Below are positions 1 to 9,611 of a stretch of DNA of 35,620 nucleotides, piece after piece. The notes below the pieces were generated by a model that did no database searches, was not told the DNA's origin, and was given only the letters and a program-made list of their open reading frames with translations. How positions within the stretch are numbered: the first letter of the stretch is position 1; each line of letters begins with the position of its first letter. Source of the DNA: Staphylococcus rostri (GTDB lineage: Bacteria; Bacillota; Bacilli; Staphylococcales; Staphylococcaceae); assembly GCF_002902145.1 (NCBI RefSeq), contig NZ_PPRF01000053.1:1-35620 (forward strand), in the 5' to 3' direction. A program made the position numbers and the translations under genes.

Positions 1-1
1 G

Positions 2-109
2 TGTCCCAAAAGCAGGATTTTCGACAGAACTGCCACGATTTCGGCAAAATCAAAAAGCAATTTTGCTCATCGTTCGGTTCTGCTCAAATCCTAAGCGCTT
101 TTGTCCCAA
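2..109. repeat. Intergenic inverted-repeat element between rpoB and rpoC
   Basis: An imperfect palindrome of about 100 bases. Both ends carry the same direct octamer TGTCCCAA (2-9 and 102-109). Inside, AAAAGC / GCTTTT, AGGATTT / AAATCCT and CAGAAC / GTTCTG pair in order toward the centre. The centre is a small hairpin GCAAAAT...ATTTTGC. The whole would fold into one long arm when transcribed. It looks like a dispersed staphylococcal intergenic repeat rather than a coding remnant. No second copy lies in this window, so dispersal is inference. A TATAAT at 140-145 follows it without a good -35. Confidence 0.5.
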
Positions 110-211
110 CTTTGTGAAAGACGACTGTCTCTGCTTCGCTATAATGATAAAAGTAAGACGTTGTTATCAATCAATTTGCATAGCTAATTTAAACTAAAGG
201 AGGTAGGCTCC

Positions 212-3200
212 TTGATTGATGTAAATAAATTCCATTACATGAAAATAGGGCTCGCTTCACCAGAAAAAATCCGTAAATGGTCAAAAGGTGAAGTTAAAAA
301 ACCAGAAACAATTAACTATCGTACGCTAAAACCAGAAAAAGATGGTTTGTTCTGTGAAAGAATCTTTGGACCAACAAAAGACTGGGAATGTAGTTGTGGT
401 AAGTACAAACGTGTACGCTACAAAGGCATGGTGTGTGACCGTTGTGGTGTAGAAGTAACAAAATCAAAAGTACGTCGTGAACGTATGGGTCATATCGAAT
501 TGGCAGCACCTGTATCACATATTTGGTACTTTAAAGGTATTCCAAGTCGTATGGGCTTATTATTAGACATGTCACCACGTTCTTTAGAAGAAGTTATCTA
601 TTTCGCATCATATGTTGTGGTTAATCCAGGTCCAACAGGCTTAGAGAAGAAAACATTACTTTCAGAAGCTGAATACCGTGACTATTACGGTAAGTTCCCA
701 GGTCAATTCACTGCTAAAATGGGTGCAGAAGGTATCAAAGACCTATTAGAAGAAATTGATTTAGATGAAGAACTTAAATTATTACGTGACGAGTTAGAGT
801 CTGCCACAGGTCAACGCTTAACACGTGCGATTAAACGTTTAGAAGTTGTTGAATCATTCCGTAACTCAGGTAATAACCCTGCGTGGATGATTTTAGACGT
901 ACTTCCAATCATTCCACCAGAAATTCGTCCAATGGTACAACTTGATGGTGGCCGTTTTGCGACAAGTGACTTAAACGACTTGTACCGTCGTGTTATCAAC
1001 CGTAACAACCGTTTAAAACGTTTATTAGACCTTGGTGCACCTGGTATCATCGTTCAAAACGAAAAACGTATGTTACAAGAAGCTGTTGACGCGTTAATCG
1101 ACAATGGTCGTCGTGGCCGTCCAGTAACTGGTCCGGGTAACCGACCACTTAAATCATTGTCACACATGTTAAAAGGTAAGCAAGGACGTTTCCGTCAAAA
1201 CTTACTTGGTAAACGTGTTGACTACTCTGGTCGTTCGGTAATCGCGGTAGGACCTAACTTGAAAATGTATCAATGTGGTTTGCCAAAAGAAATGGCGCTT
1301 GAACTATTCAAACCTTTCGTCATGAAAGAATTAGTTCAACGTGAAATTGCGACAAACATCAAAAACGCGAAAAGTAAAATTGAGCGTATGGACGATGAAG
1401 TATGGGATGTTTTAGAAGATGTTATCATCGAACACCCAGTATTACTTAACCGTGCCCCAACGCTTCACAGATTAGGTATCCAAGCGTTCGAACCAACATT
1501 AGTAGAAGGTCGTGCGATTCGTTTGCACCCGCTTGTTACAACAGCGTACAACGCGGACTTTGACGGTGACCAAATGGCCGTTCACGTACCGTTATCTAAA
1601 GAAGCACAAGCAGAAGCACGTATGTTAATGCTTGCGGCACAAAACATCTTGAACCCTAAAGATGGTAAGCCAGTTGTTACACCATCACAAGATATGGTAC
1701 TTGGTAACTACTACTTAACATTAGAGCGTAAAGATGCGGTTAATACAGGTATGTTGTTCAATGATACGAACGAAGTGTTAAAAGCATATGCCAATGGTTA
1801 TGTGCATTTACACACACGTATCGGTGTACAAGCAGTATCATTCAACAACCCAACGTTCACTGAAGAACAAAACCGTAAGATCTTAACAACATCAGTTGGT
1901 AAAGTTATTTTCAATGAAATCATTCCAGATTCATTCGCATTCATTAACGAACCAACAGCGACAAACCTAGAGAAAAATACGCCAGACAAGTATTTTGTTG
2001 ACGCGACTGAACTAGGTGAAGGTGGATTAGCAGAGTACTTCGAGAAAACGGAACTTGTTCCACCATTCAACAAGAAATTCTTAGGAAACATTATCGCTGA
2101 AGTGTTCAACCGTTTCAGCATTACTGATACGTCAATGATGCTTGACTTGATGAAAGACTTAGGATTTAAGTATTCATCAAAAGCAGGTATTACAGTAGGT
2201 GTTGCTGACATCGTGGTATTACCTGACAAACAAGAAATCTTAGATGAGTCAGAAAAACTTGTTGAACGCGTACAAAAACAATTTAGCCGTGGTTTATTAA
2301 CAGAAGAAGAACGTTATAACGCGGTTATTGAAATTTGGACACAAGCTAAAGATAGAATTCAAGAAAAACTGATGAAATCTCTTGATAAAACAAACCCAAT
2401 CTTCATGATGAGTGACTCTGGTGCCCGTGGTAACGCATCTAACTTTACGCAACTTGCAGGTATGCGTGGTCTGATGGCCGCACCATCTGGTAAAATCATC
2501 GAACTTCCAATCACATCATCATTCCGTGAAGGTTTAACAGTATTAGAGTACTTCATCTCAACTCACGGTGCGCGTAAAGGTCTTGCCGATACAGCACTTA
2601 AGACTGCCGACTCTGGTTACTTAACACGTCGTCTTGTTGACGTAGCACAAGATGTTATCGTGCGTGAAGAAGACTGTGGTACAGACCGTGGTTTACTCGT
2701 TTCAGATATCAAAGAAGGTACAGAAATGATCGAACCATTCATCGAGCGTATCGAAGGCCGTTACTCTAAAGAGACAATTCGTCATCCAGAGACTGGCAAG
2801 GTCATCATTCGTCCAGATGAATTAATCACACCAGATATTGCGAAAGAGATTACAGACGCTGGTATTGAAGAAATGTACATCCGTTCAGCATTTACATGTA
2901 ACACACGTCATGGTGTATGTGAAAAATGTTACGGTAAAAACTTAGCAACAGGTGAAAAAGTTGAAGTGGGTGAAGCAGTTGGTACAATTGCCGCTCAATC
3001 AATCGGTGAACCTGGTACACAGTTAACAATGCGTACATTCCATACTGGTGGGGTAGCCGGTAGCGATATCACGCAAGGTTTACCGCGTATCCAAGAGATC
3101 TTTGAAGCACGTAACCCGAAAGGTCAAGCTGTGATCACAGAGATCGAAGGTGTGGTAGACAACATCACAGTTGGTAAAGATAGACAACAAGAGATTGTTA

Positions 3201-3829
3201 TCAAAGGTGCCAACGAAACACGTTCTTATATTGCATCAGGTACATCACGCTTGAAAGTAGAAATCGGACAATCAGTTGAACGCGGTGAAGTCTTGACTGA
3301 AGGTTCAATCGAGCCGAAGAACTTCTTAGCGGTTGCTGGTTTAACAGCTACTGAAGCGTACTTACTTAAAGAGGTACAAAAAGTTTACCGTATGCAAGGT
3401 GTAGAAATCGATGACAAACACGTTGAAGTAATGGTACGTCAAATGTTACGTAAAGTACGTATCATCGAAGCTGGTGACACGAAATTATTACCAGGTTCAT
3501 TAGTAGACATCCATCACTTCACAGATGCCAACCGTGACGCATTCAAAGAGCGTAAGCGCCCAGCGACTGCGAAACCAGTATTACTTGGTATCACAAAAGC
3601 ATCACTTGAGACAGAAAGTTTCTTATCAGCTGCATCATTCCAAGAAACAACACGTGTACTTACAGACGCTGCAATCAAAGGTAAACGAGATGACTTACTC
3701 GGCTTGAAAGAGAACGTTATTATCGGTAAATTGATTCCAGCAGGTACAGGTATGAAACGCTACAGTGATGTGTCAATCGAGAAAGAAGAAACAACTGAGT
3801 CTTTAGATTCACAACTTGTAACTGAATAG
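212..3829 (+). CDS. rpoC: DNA-directed RNA polymerase subunit beta'
   Basis: Largest subunit of RNA polymerase; with RpoB it forms the catalytic cleft. It is 1205 residues, the normal staphylococcal length. The start is TTG at 212, set by AAAGGAGG at 196-203, and the protein opens [20 protein letters not shown] as in relatives. The N-terminal zinc ribbon has C60, C62, C75 and C78. The catalytic loop NADFDGD lies at 447-453 with magnesium ligands D449, D451 and D453. The second zinc site is C822, C896, C903 and C906. The bridge-helix/trigger-loop region with [19 protein letters not shown] follows at about 930-950. The C-terminal tail (after about 1190) is acidic and variable, as usual. rpoB should lie just upstream of the window. 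No frameshift or missing catalytic residue was seen. Confidence 0.99.
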   Translation: MIDVNKFHYMKIGLASPEKIRKWSKGEVKKPETINYRTLKPEKDGLFCERIFGPTKDWECSCGKYKRVRYKGMVCDRCGVEVTKSKVRRERMGHIELAAPVSHIWYFKGIPSRMGLLLDMSPRSLEEVIYFASYVVVNPGPTGLEKKTLLSEAEYRDYYGKFPGQFTAKMGAEGIKDLLEEIDLDEELKLLRDELESATGQRLTRAIKRLEVVESFRNSGNNPAWMILDVLPIIPPEIRPMVQLDGGRFATSDLNDLYRRVINRNNRLKRLLDLGAPGIIVQNEKRMLQEAVDALIDNGRRGRPVTGPGNRPLKSLSHMLKGKQGRFRQNLLGKRVDYSGRSVIAVGPNLKMYQCGLPKEMALELFKPFVMKELVQREIATNIKNAKSKIERMDDEVWDVLEDVIIEHPVLLNRAPTLHRLGIQAFEPTLVEGRAIRLHPLVTTAYNADFDGDQMAVHVPLSKEAQAEARMLMLAAQNILNPKDGKPVVTPSQDMVLGNYYLTLERKDAVNTGMLFNDTNEVLKAYANGYVHLHTRIGVQAVSFNNPTFTEEQNRKILTTSVGKVIFNEIIPDSFAFINEPTATNLEKNTPDKYFVDATELGEGGLAEYFEKTELVPPFNKKFLGNIIAEVFNRFSITDTSMMLDLMKDLGFKYSSKAGITVGVADIVVLPDKQEILDESEKLVERVQKQFSRGLLTEEERYNAVIEIWTQAKDRIQEKLMKSLDKTNPIFMMSDSGARGNASNFTQLAGMRGLMAAPSGKIIELPITSSFREGLTVLEYFISTHGARKGLADTALKTADSGYLTRRLVDVAQDVIVREEDCGTDRGLLVSDIKEGTEMIEPFIERIEGRYSKETIRHPETGKVIIRPDELITPDIAKEITDAGIEEMYIRSAFTCNTRHGVCEKCYGKNLATGEKVEVGEAVGTIAAQSIGEPGTQLTMRTFHTGGVAGSDITQGLPRIQEIFEARNPKGQAVITEIEGVVDNITVGKDRQQEIVIKGANETRSYIASGTSRLKVEIGQSVERGEVLTEGSIEPKNFLAVAGLTATEAYLLKEVQKVYRMQGVEIDDKHVEVMVRQMLRKVRIIEAGDTKLLPGSLVDIHHFTDANRDAFKERKRPATAKPVLLGITKASLETESFLSAASFQETTRVLTDAAIKGKRDDLLGLKENVIIGKLIPAGTGMKRYSDVSIEKEETTESLDSQLVTE

Positions 3830-3836
3830 ATCATAG

Positions 3837-3873
3837 AGCATGGGGCACGCGTTTGTCCCATCTCTTTTCTTTC
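3837..3873 (+). terminator. Rho-independent terminator of rpoBC
   Basis: Eight-base-pair stem ATGGGGCA (3840-3847) with TGTCCCAT (3854-3861), containing one G-U pair. The loop is CGCGTT, followed by the T-rich run CTCTTTTCTTTCT. It begins 8 bases after the rpoC stop. Confidence 0.85.
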
Positions 3874-4020
3874 TATTATTGAAGCAAGTTGTAGGGAGTT
3901 AATACTTGTCATTATGCGCATTGTTTCTTAAATACAATGACGTGATGATGAAGATATAACCAAAATGAAATAGCGAGTACTGTCATAGCAATAAAATCAG
4001 ATGTTTATTGATTATAAGTG

Positions 4021-4050
4021 TTGACGAACTGTTTAAAGAGATGATAATAT
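4021..4050 (+). promoter_or_regulatory. Promoter of rplGB / str cluster
   Basis: TTGACG (4021-4026), a 16-base gap, then GATAAT (4043-4048); TAATAT (4045-4050) at 18 bases is the alternative. It lies about 40 bases upstream of the rplGB start and after the rpoC terminator, so the cluster gets its own transcription. Confidence 0.65.
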
Positions 4051-4090
4051 AGTAAAGGTTGATGCAAGCAGTACTTTGGAGGATATGTAA

Positions 4091-4345
4091 ATGTCTAATG
4101 AAAAAGTCACACGCTTAGATGAACACGATTATGTTGTTGGACTCAAACAGACGCTTAAGGCGCTCAAGAAAGATCGAGTCAAACAATTGATTATCGCTGA
4201 AGATGTGAATGTACATCTGTTAGCACGCGTGTTAAGCTTTGCCAATCAAAATATGATACCTATGACGTTCTTTTCAAGTCGTAAAGCACTTGGAGAACAT
4301 GTTGGTATAAAGGTAAAAGCGACAGTCGTTGCTTTGCTAAAATGA
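4091..4345 (+). CDS. rplGB: L7Ae-family K-turn-binding ribosomal protein (YbxF/RplGB)
   Basis: An 84-residue protein of the L7Ae/L30e/S12e/Gadd45 family, homologous to B. subtilis YbxF, which binds kink-turn RNA. The family hallmark is present: a lysine-rich helix ([22 protein letters not shown], residues 19-40) followed by a second helix and then the conserved glycine turn ([16 protein letters not shown], 68-83). GGAGG at 4078-4082 sits 8 bases before ATG. It lies between rpoC and rpsL, the conserved position in Bacillales. A hairpin begins 3 bases after the stop. Its exact cellular role is not established, though K-turn binding is known for the family. Confidence 0.92.
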   Translation: MSNEKVTRLDEHDYVVGLKQTLKALKKDRVKQLIIAEDVNVHLLARVLSFANQNMIPMTFFSSRKALGEHVGIKVKATVVALLK

Positions 4346-4347
4346 GA

Positions 4348-4376
4348 TTAGTAAGTGTGATGCTTACTAAATTTTA
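4348..4376 (+). terminator. AT-rich hairpin after rplGB (weak terminator or attenuator)
   Basis: Perfect 8-base stem TTAGTAAG (4348-4355) / CTTACTAA (4363-4370) with loop TGTGATG, followed by ATTTTATTTA. The stem is A/T-rich and the T run interrupted, so partial termination before rpsL is more likely than a full stop. Confidence 0.45.
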
Positions 4377-4439
4377 TTTAACTTAAAAATGAACCACCTG
4401 GATGTGTGGAATTAAGAGAACAAGAGAGGAGGACAATCA

Positions 4440-4853
4440 ATGCCTACTATTAACCAATTAGTACGTAAACCAAGACAGAGCAAAACTAAAAAATCAGACT
4501 CACCTGCTTTAAATAGAGGTTTCAACAGTCAGAAAAAACAATTCACTAAGTTAAATTCACCGCAAAAACGTGGTGTATGTACACGTGTGGGTACAATGAC
4601 ACCTAAGAAACCAAACTCTGCGTTACGTAAATATGCGCGTGTGCGTTTATCAAACAACATTGAAATCAACGCATACATCCCTGGTATCGGTCATAACTTA
4701 CAAGAGCACAGTGTTGTACTTGTACGTGGTGGTCGTGTAAAAGACCTACCTGGTGTGCGTTACCATATCGTACGTGGTGCATTAGACACTTCTGGTGTTG
4801 AAGGTCGTATGCAAAGCCGTTCATTATACGGTACTAAAAAACCTAAAAAATAA
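4440..4853 (+). CDS. rpsL: 30S ribosomal protein S12
   Basis: Decoding-site protein of the small subunit, 137 residues, preceded by GAGGAGGA. The two highly conserved loops are intact: [11 protein letters not shown] around K56 and [13 protein letters not shown] around K101. These lysines correspond to E. coli K43 and K88, where changes give streptomycin resistance; both are wild type, so this gene predicts streptomycin sensitivity at the target. It carries the Firmicute insertion ([11 protein letters not shown], about 25-35) that E. coli lacks. Together with rpsG 64 bases downstream it forms the ribosomal part of the str operon. Confidence 0.99.
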   Translation: MPTINQLVRKPRQSKTKKSDSPALNRGFNSQKKQFTKLNSPQKRGVCTRVGTMTPKKPNSALRKYARVRLSNNIEINAYIPGIGHNLQEHSVVLVRGGRVKDLPGVRYHIVRGALDTSGVEGRMQSRSLYGTKKPKK

Positions 4854-4917
4854 GTTTAAGCGACATTAACTTAAACTCAATATAAAACAATTATAATAGG
4901 AAGGGAGGACTTGTATT

Positions 4918-5388
4918 ATGCCTCGTAAAGGATCAGTACCTAAAAGAGATGTGTTACCAGATCCAATTCACAACTCTAAATTGGTTACAAAATTAATCAA
5001 CAAAATTATGTTAGATGGTAAGCGTGGGACTGCTCAACGTATTCTTTATTCAGCATTCGACTTAGTTCAAGAACGTTCTGGTCGTGATGCAATGGAAGTA
5101 TTCGATGAAGCAATCAACAACATTATGCCAGTACTTGAAGTTAAAGCACGCCGTGTGGGTGGTTCAAACTACCAAGTACCTGTAGAAGTTCGTCCAGAGC
5201 GTCGTACTACTTTAGGTTTACGTTGGTTAGTAAACTATGCGCGTCTTCGTGGTGAAAAAACTATGGAGGAACGTTTAGCTAACGAAATCTTAGACGCAGC
5301 CAACAACACTGGTGGTGCCGTTAAGAAACGTGAAGACACTCACAAAATGGCTGAAGCGAACAAAGCATTCGCTCACTACCGCTGGTAA
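4918..5388 (+). CDS. rpsG: 30S ribosomal protein S7
   Basis: Primary binder of the 16S rRNA 3' major domain and nucleator of 30S head assembly; 156 residues, the usual length. It opens [20 protein letters not shown] and holds the conserved [19 protein letters not shown] stretch (about 78-96), the beta-hairpin that contacts the E site. AGGGAGGA precedes ATG. It is followed by fusA after 144 bases with no strong terminator, so cotranscription with fusA is likely. Confidence 0.99.
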   Translation: MPRKGSVPKRDVLPDPIHNSKLVTKLINKIMLDGKRGTAQRILYSAFDLVQERSGRDAMEVFDEAINNIMPVLEVKARRVGGSNYQVPVEVRPERRTTLGLRWLVNYARLRGEKTMEERLANEILDAANNTGGAVKKREDTHKMAEANKAFAHYRW

Positions 5389-5532
5389 GATAAACGCTAA
5401 TCCCCTGAGCACATATCGTATAGACGCTGATCATCATGCTGCATAGCAGGTGAATTGTTTGGTTTATACATGCTTAGGGTAAAGCTATATCTGACTATAT
5501 AATCCATTATTCTGGAAGGAGAAAGAATACCC

Positions 5533-7614
5533 ATGGCAAGAGACTTTTCGTTGAAGAACACTCGTAATATCGGTATCATGGCTCACATCGATGCTGGTAA
5601 AACGACGACTACTGAACGTATTCTTTATTACACTGGCCGTATTCATAAAATTGGTGAAACACATGAAGGTGCTTCACAAATGGACTGGATGGAACAAGAG
5701 CAAGACCGTGGTATCACAATCACATCAGCTGCAACAACAGCTGCATGGAATGGTCACCGCGTAAACATCATCGATACACCTGGACACGTAGACTTCACTG
5801 TAGAGGTTGAACGTTCATTACGTGTACTTGATGGTGCAGTAACAGTACTTGACGCACAATCAGGTGTAGAACCTCAAACTGAAACAGTTTGGCGTCAAGC
5901 AACAACTTACGGTGTACCTCGTATCGTATTCGTAAACAAAATGGACAAAATGGGTGCAAACTTCGACTACGCAGTTAGCACTTTACATGACCGTTTACAA
6001 GCGAACGCAGCACCTATCCAATTACCAATCGGTGCTGAAGATGAATTTGAAGCAATCATTGACTTAGTTCAAATGAAATGTTTCAAATACAACAACGACT
6101 TAGGTACAGAAATTGAAGAAATCGAAATTCCAGCTGACTACCAAGAACGCGCTGAAGAAGCTCGTGAAGCGTTAATCGAAGCAGTAGCTGAAACTAACGA
6201 TGACTTAATGGAAAAATACTTAGGTGGAGAAGAATTATCTGTTGAAGAGCTTAAAGAAGCAATTCGTCAAGCAACAACAGACGTTGAATTCTACCCAGTA
6301 TTATGTGGTACAGCATTCAAAAACAAAGGTGTTCAATTAATGTTGGACGCAGTTATTGACTATTTACCATCACCATTAGACGTTAAACCTATCGTTGGTC
6401 ACCGTGCTGACAACCCTGAAGAAGAAGTAATCGCTAAAGCAGACGATTCAGCTGAATTCGCTGCATTAGCATTCAAAGTTATGACTGACCCTTACGTTGG
6501 TAAATTAACATTCTTCCGTGTGTACTCAGGTACATTAACTTCAGGTTCTTATGTTAAAAACTCAACAAAAGACAAACGTGAACGTGTAGGTCGTATCTTA
6601 CAAATGCACGCAAACTCACGTGAAGAAATCAGCACTGTTTACTCAGGTGATATCGCTGCTGCAGTAGGTCTTAAAGACACTGCAACTGGTGACACACTTT
6701 GTGGTGAGAAAAACGACATCATCCTTGAGTCAATGGAATTCCCAGAGCCTGTAATCCACTTATCAGTTGAGCCTAAATCAAAAGCTGACCAAGATAAGAT
6801 GGCACAAGCTTTACAAAAATTACAAGAAGAAGACCCAACATTCAAAGCACACACAGATGAAGAAACTGGTCAAGTTATCATCGGTGGTATGGGTGAGCTT
6901 CACCTTGACATTATCGTTGACCGTATGAAGAAAGAATTTAATGTAGAAGCTAACGTTGGTGCGCCAATGGTATCTTACCGTGAAACGTTCAAACAATCAG
7001 CTGCAGTACAAGGTAAATTCTCTCGTCAATCTGGTGGTCGTGGTCAATACGGTGACGTTCACATCGAATTCACACCTAACGAAACTGGTGAAGGTTTCGA
7101 ATTCGAAAACGCTATCGTTGGTGGTGTAGTTCCTCGTGAATACATCCCATCAGTTGAACAAGGTCTTAAAGACGCAATGGAAAACGGTGTCTTAGCTGGA
7201 TATCCATTAATCGATGTAAAAGCAAAATTATTTGACGGTTCATACCATGATGTCGATTCATCTGAAATGGCCTTCAAAATCGCTGCATCATTAGCACTTA
7301 AAGAAGCTGCTAAAAAATGTGATCCAGTTATCTTAGAACCAATGATGAAAGTTACAATCGAAATGCCTGAAGAATACCTAGGCGATATCATGGGTGACGT
7401 AACAGCACGCCGTGGTCGCGTAGACGGTATGGAAGCACGCGGTAACGCACAAGTTGTTAACGCTTATGTTCCACTTTCAGAAATGTTCGGTTATGCAACA
7501 TCATTACGTTCTAACACGCAAGGTCGCGGTACTTACACAATGTACTTCGATCACTATGCAGAAGTTCCAAAATCAATTTCTGAGGAAATCATCAAAAAGA
7601 ACAAAGGTGAATAA
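5533..7614 (+). CDS. fusA: Elongation factor G
   Basis: Translocase GTPase, 693 residues, full length. The G1 P-loop AHIDAGKT is at 17-24, and the switch and G3 DTPGH motif and NKMD G4 motif follow. Domain III holds [11 protein letters not shown] with H457, a known site of fusidic-acid-resistance changes in S. aureus, here wild type. Residue 461 is isoleucine (codon ATC at 6913) where S. aureus has leucine. Domain IV has the conserved [13 protein letters not shown]. The start is ATG 5533 with AAGGAG about 10 bases upstream. A TATAAT at 5498-5503 could add transcription, but its -35 is poor. It ends [14 protein letters not shown] as in other staphylococci. Confidence 0.99.
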   Translation: MARDFSLKNTRNIGIMAHIDAGKTTTTERILYYTGRIHKIGETHEGASQMDWMEQEQDRGITITSAATTAAWNGHRVNIIDTPGHVDFTVEVERSLRVLDGAVTVLDAQSGVEPQTETVWRQATTYGVPRIVFVNKMDKMGANFDYAVSTLHDRLQANAAPIQLPIGAEDEFEAIIDLVQMKCFKYNNDLGTEIEEIEIPADYQERAEEAREALIEAVAETNDDLMEKYLGGEELSVEELKEAIRQATTDVEFYPVLCGTAFKNKGVQLMLDAVIDYLPSPLDVKPIVGHRADNPEEEVIAKADDSAEFAALAFKVMTDPYVGKLTFFRVYSGTLTSGSYVKNSTKDKRERVGRILQMHANSREEISTVYSGDIAAAVGLKDTATGDTLCGEKNDIILESMEFPEPVIHLSVEPKSKADQDKMAQALQKLQEEDPTFKAHTDEETGQVIIGGMGELHLDIIVDRMKKEFNVEANVGAPMVSYRETFKQSAAVQGKFSRQSGGRGQYGDVHIEFTPNETGEGFEFENAIVGGVVPREYIPSVEQGLKDAMENGVLAGYPLIDVKAKLFDGSYHDVDSSEMAFKIAASLALKEAAKKCDPVILEPMMKVTIEMPEEYLGDIMGDVTARRGRVDGMEARGNAQVVNAYVPLSEMFGYATSLRSNTQGRGTYTMYFDHYAEVPKSISEEIIKKNKGE

Positions 7615-7645
7615 TTCACTGATGTAATTATCACTTGTTTATAAA

Positions 7646-7674
7646 TTGATTTTTTCAGCAAAATGCTTTATAAA
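7646..7674 (+). promoter_or_regulatory. Promoter of tuf
   Basis: TTGATT (7646-7651), exactly 17 bases, TATAAA (7669-7674), in the 153-base fusA-tuf gap. It gives tuf a transcript of its own with a leader of roughly 85 bases. Confidence 0.65.
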
Positions 7675-7688
7675 GGTAATAAAGAAAA

Positions 7689-7725
7689 TATGTCTCATGT
7701 TAGTGAGTAACTTTCATGAGATATA
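7689..7725 (+). other. Hairpin in the tuf 5' leader
   Basis: TCTCATG (7693-7699) pairs with CATGAGA (7715-7721), extended by ATAT on both sides. No T run follows, so it is a leader structure (stability or regulation) and not a terminator for fusA. Confidence 0.4.
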
Positions 7726-7767
7726 TTAAAAAATTTAATTCTTAATTTGAATAGGAGAGATTTTATA

Positions 7768-8955
7768 ATGGCAAAAGAAAAATTTGATCGCTCAAAAACA
7801 CATGCCAATATTGGTACTATCGGTCACGTTGACCATGGTAAAACTACTTTAACAGCTGCAATCGCAACTGTATTAGCAAAACACGGTGACAGTGAAGCAC
7901 AATCATACGACATGATTGACAACGCTCCAGAAGAAAAAGAGCGTGGTATCACAATCAATACTTCACACATCGAATACCAAACTGAAAAACGTCACTATGC
8001 GCACGTTGACTGCCCAGGACACGCTGACTATGTTAAAAACATGATCACTGGTGCTGCGCAAATGGACGGTGGTATCTTAGTAGTATCTGCTGCTGACGGT
8101 CCAATGCCACAAACTCGTGAGCACATCTTATTATCACGTAACGTTGGTGTACCAGCATTAGTAGTATTCTTAAACAAAGTTGACATGGTTGACGATGAAG
8201 AATTATTAGAATTAGTAGAAATGGAAGTTCGTGACTTATTATCTGAATACGACTTCCCAGGCGATGACGTACCTGTAATCGCTGGTTCAGCATTAAAAGC
8301 TTTAGAAGGCGATGCTGCATACGAAGAAAAAATCTTAGAATTAATGAACGCTGTTGACGAGTACATTCCAACTCCAGAACGTGACTCTGACAAACCATTC
8401 ATGATGCCAGTTGAGGACGTATTCTCAATCACTGGTCGTGGTACAGTAGCTACTGGCCGTGTTGAACGTGGTCAAATCAAAGTTGGTGAAGAAGTTGAAA
8501 TCATCGGTTTAACTGATGAATCAGCTAAAACAACTGTTACTGGTGTAGAAATGTTCCGTAAGTTATTAGACTACGCTGAAGCTGGTGACAACATTGGTGC
8601 ATTATTACGTGGTGTTTCACGTGAAGATGTACAACGTGGTCAAGTATTAGCAGCTCCAGGTTCTATTACACCACACACAAAATTTAAAGCGGAAGTTTAC
8701 GTATTATCAAAAGACGAAGGTGGACGTCACACTCCTTTCTTCTCTAACTACCGCCCACAATTCTATTTCCGTACTACTGACGTAACTGGTGTTGTTAACT
8801 TACCAGAAGGTACTGAAATGGTTATGCCTGGCGATAACGTTGAAATGGAAGTTGAATTAATTTCTCCAATCGCTATCGAAGACGGTACTCGTTTCTCAAT
8901 CCGTGAAGGTGGACGTACTGTAGGATCAGGCGTTGTAACTGAAATCCACGAATAA
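7768..8955 (+). CDS. tuf: Elongation factor Tu
   Basis: GTPase that delivers aminoacyl-tRNA to the ribosome; 395 residues. I chose ATG 7768 ([16 protein letters not shown]) because AGGAGA sits about 9 bases before it. The open frame extends upstream to a TTG at 7747, but that lies before the ribosome site. Visible motifs are the P-loop GHVDHGKT (about 19-26), the DCPGHADY switch II motif and [10 protein letters not shown] (G4). Domains 2 and 3 are intact, ending [13 protein letters not shown]. This is the last gene of the str cluster and is closed by a strong terminator. Confidence 0.99.
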   Translation: MAKEKFDRSKTHANIGTIGHVDHGKTTLTAAIATVLAKHGDSEAQSYDMIDNAPEEKERGITINTSHIEYQTEKRHYAHVDCPGHADYVKNMITGAAQMDGGILVVSAADGPMPQTREHILLSRNVGVPALVVFLNKVDMVDDEELLELVEMEVRDLLSEYDFPGDDVPVIAGSALKALEGDAAYEEKILELMNAVDEYIPTPERDSDKPFMMPVEDVFSITGRGTVATGRVERGQIKVGEEVEIIGLTDESAKTTVTGVEMFRKLLDYAEAGDNIGALLRGVSREDVQRGQVLAAPGSITPHTKFKAEVYVLSKDEGGRHTPFFSNYRPQFYFRTTDVTGVVNLPEGTEMVMPGDNVEMEVELISPIAIEDGTRFSIREGGRTVGSGVVTEIHE

Positions 8956-8978
8956 GATAATCTTTATCTTTGAGATAG

Positions 8979-9009
8979 AAAAAGCTAGCGCAATTGCGCT
9001 AGCTTTTTT
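8979..9009 (+). terminator. Strong terminator after tuf
   Basis: A perfect 15-base-per-arm palindrome centred at 8993/8994 (AAAAAGCTAGCGCAA with its complement), ending in six T. It is symmetrical, so it can stop transcription in both directions. Confidence 0.95.
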
Positions 9010-9058
9010 GTATTTCTTACAATGATTGGGAGCTGTAAACTTGCCCTACTAAAACTTG

Positions 9059-9087
9059 TTGTTAGGATATAACATCTGTGTTACATT
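9059..9087 (+). promoter_or_regulatory. Promoter of SprF-like RNA copy 1
   Basis: TTGTTA (9059-9064), 17 bases, TACATT (9082-9087), with a TG one base before the -10 (extended -10). The same -10 block recurs exactly in copy 2 at 9347-9352. Confidence 0.65.
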
Positions 9088-9093
9088 AAAAAT

Positions 9094-9207
9094 ATAAAAG
9101 GGATATGTTGGAGCATGTCCCCGAAAGAGCCCGTTAAAAAGACGGTGACTAAGATTTAATAGTGCTAAGACCATCACCTTCGTCAAAGTCAGTGATGGTT
9201 ATTTTTT
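9094..9207 (+). ncRNA. SprF-like antitoxin RNA, copy 1 (orphan)
   Basis: Predicted to start about 7 bases after the -10 and end at a terminator. The terminator stem is ACCATCAC (9170-9177) / GTGATGGT (9192-9199), followed by T-A-TTTTTT (9200-9207). Its core GAGCCCGTTAAAAAGACGG is the signature I remember from S. aureus SprF RNAs. A 5' hairpin (9100-9121) has loop TTGGAG. The facing toxin has lost its start codon, so this copy has no live cis partner. The family call rests on memory of SprF and on the convergent overlap with a toxin ORF. Expression is inferred. Confidence 0.65.
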
Positions 9208-9304
9208 AGGTAAATATCAAGCATCGCAACCACGAGCCCTATGAGTGAAACGACAAATGAGTCTAACCCTGTCGTGTTACATAGTGCATATGAACAGATA
9301 TGAT
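9189..9304 (-). pseudogene. Decayed SprG/Hol-Tox-like toxin, copy 1
   Basis: The C-terminal half still reads SFVVSLIGLVVAMLDIY and ends KNNHH, nearly identical to the intact toxin at 9454-9570. The N-terminal part is broken. The base triplet that is ATG in the intact copy is ATC here (9304-9302). A one-base deletion shifts the frame, and the ribosome site and leader are gone. No alternative start with a ribosome site was found upstream in the frame. A remnant that cannot make the toxin. Confidence 0.75.
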
Positions 9305-9323
9305 TAGACTGATTATAACGATA

Positions 9324-9352
9324 TTGAATCAAAATACTATTTATGTTACATT
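9324..9352 (+). promoter_or_regulatory. Promoter of SprF-like RNA copy 2
   Basis: TTGAAT (9324-9329), 17 bases, TACATT (9347-9352), again with TG one base before the -10. The -35 is nearer to consensus than that of copy 1. Confidence 0.7.
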
Positions 9353-9358
9353 AAAAAT

Positions 9359-9472
9359 ATAAAAGGGACATGCTCCAACATGTCCCCGAAAGAGCCCGTT
9401 AAAAAGACGGTGACTAAGATTTAATAGTGCTAAGACCATCACCTTCGTCAAAGTTAGTGATGGTTATTTTTA
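9359..9472 (+). ncRNA. SprF-like antitoxin RNA, copy 2 (partner of the intact toxin)
   Basis: Same architecture as copy 1. It has a 5' hairpin GGGACATG / CATGTCCC (9365-9386) with loop CTCCAA, then the GAGCCCGTTAAAAAGACGG core. The terminator stem is 9435-9442 / 9457-9464, followed by TATTTTT. Its 3' part is antisense to the end of the toxin ORF (9454-9472), the arrangement known for SprG/SprF type I pairs. The loop exposes CUCC, complementary to the GGAG core of both ribosome sites on the toxin mRNA. Whether that pairing is used is inference. Confidence 0.7.
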
Positions 9473-9570
9473 TGATAAATATCAAGCATCGCAACCACGA
9501 GCCCTATGAGTGAAACGACAAATGAGCCGAATCCTATCATAAGGAGCAGTGCTTCTGCCACAGATACCAT
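9454..9570 (-). CDS. SprG/Hol-Tox-like type I membrane toxin
   Basis: A 38-residue peptide. It opens MVSVAEALLLMIGFG, continues through one hydrophobic helix (SFVVSLIGLVVAML, about 16-29) and ends in a polar tail (DIYHKNNHH). Size, single membrane span and the LIGLV core match the holin-like toxin family that includes S. aureus SprG peptides, which kill by acting on the membrane. AAAGGAG lies 8 bases before ATG. The start overlaps the stop of a 13-residue leader ORF by one base (TAATG). An antitoxin RNA faces its 3' end. The intact frame suggests it is functional; toxicity is inferred from the family. Confidence 0.78.
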   Translation of the reverse strand: MVSVAEALLLMIGFGSFVVSLIGLVVAMLDIYHKNNHH

Positions 9571-9611
9571 TAGGGCTTCTCCTTTCTAAAGATTTGAGAC
9601 ATGCCATTCAT
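9570..9611 (-). CDS. 13-residue leader ORF overlapping the toxin start
   Basis: MNGMSQIFRKEKP, preceded by an excellent ribosome site (AAGGAGGTGG, complement of 9617-9626) and ending TAA inside the TAATG that starts the toxin. S. aureus SprG1, as I recall it, makes a long and a short peptide from two in-frame starts over the same leader. Here the upstream start is out of frame, so only the short toxin form can be made and its translation may be coupled to the leader. It may be a genuine mini-cistron or just a relic of the long form. Confidence 0.5.
   Translation of the reverse strand: MNGMSQIFRKEKP

Larger units (their letters stand above)
9079..9573. repeat. Tandem duplication of a type I toxin-antitoxin module
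   Basis: Copy 1 (9079-9307) and copy 2 (9344-9573) align at a constant 265-base offset with few substitutions up to 9261/9526. They then diverge through the toxin's N-terminal part, where copy 1 has lost one base between 9288 and 9295. The unit holds an antitoxin RNA on the plus strand and a membrane-toxin ORF on the minus strand with overlapping 3' ends. Past the toxin start, copy 1 shows no toxin leader; the promoter of copy 2's antitoxin lies there instead. Confidence 0.85.

Noticed and set aside
1798-2229. Long minus-strand frame inside rpoC
   Set aside because: Codon shadow of rpoC with serine/asparagine-rich composition and no ribosome site. The same applies to minus-strand frames inside fusA and tuf.
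4440-4853. Streptomycin-resistance change in rpsL
   Set aside because: The lysines at 56 and 101 are both wild type.
7689-7725. Hairpin before tuf as a terminator for fusA
   Set aside because: It is followed by an A-rich, not a T-rich, stretch and lies downstream of the tuf promoter.
9059-9476. Tandem repeats as a CRISPR array or an insertion-sequence remnant
   Set aside because: Only two long units, no short repeat-spacer pattern, no transposase fragment. The content is fully explained by antitoxin RNA plus toxin.
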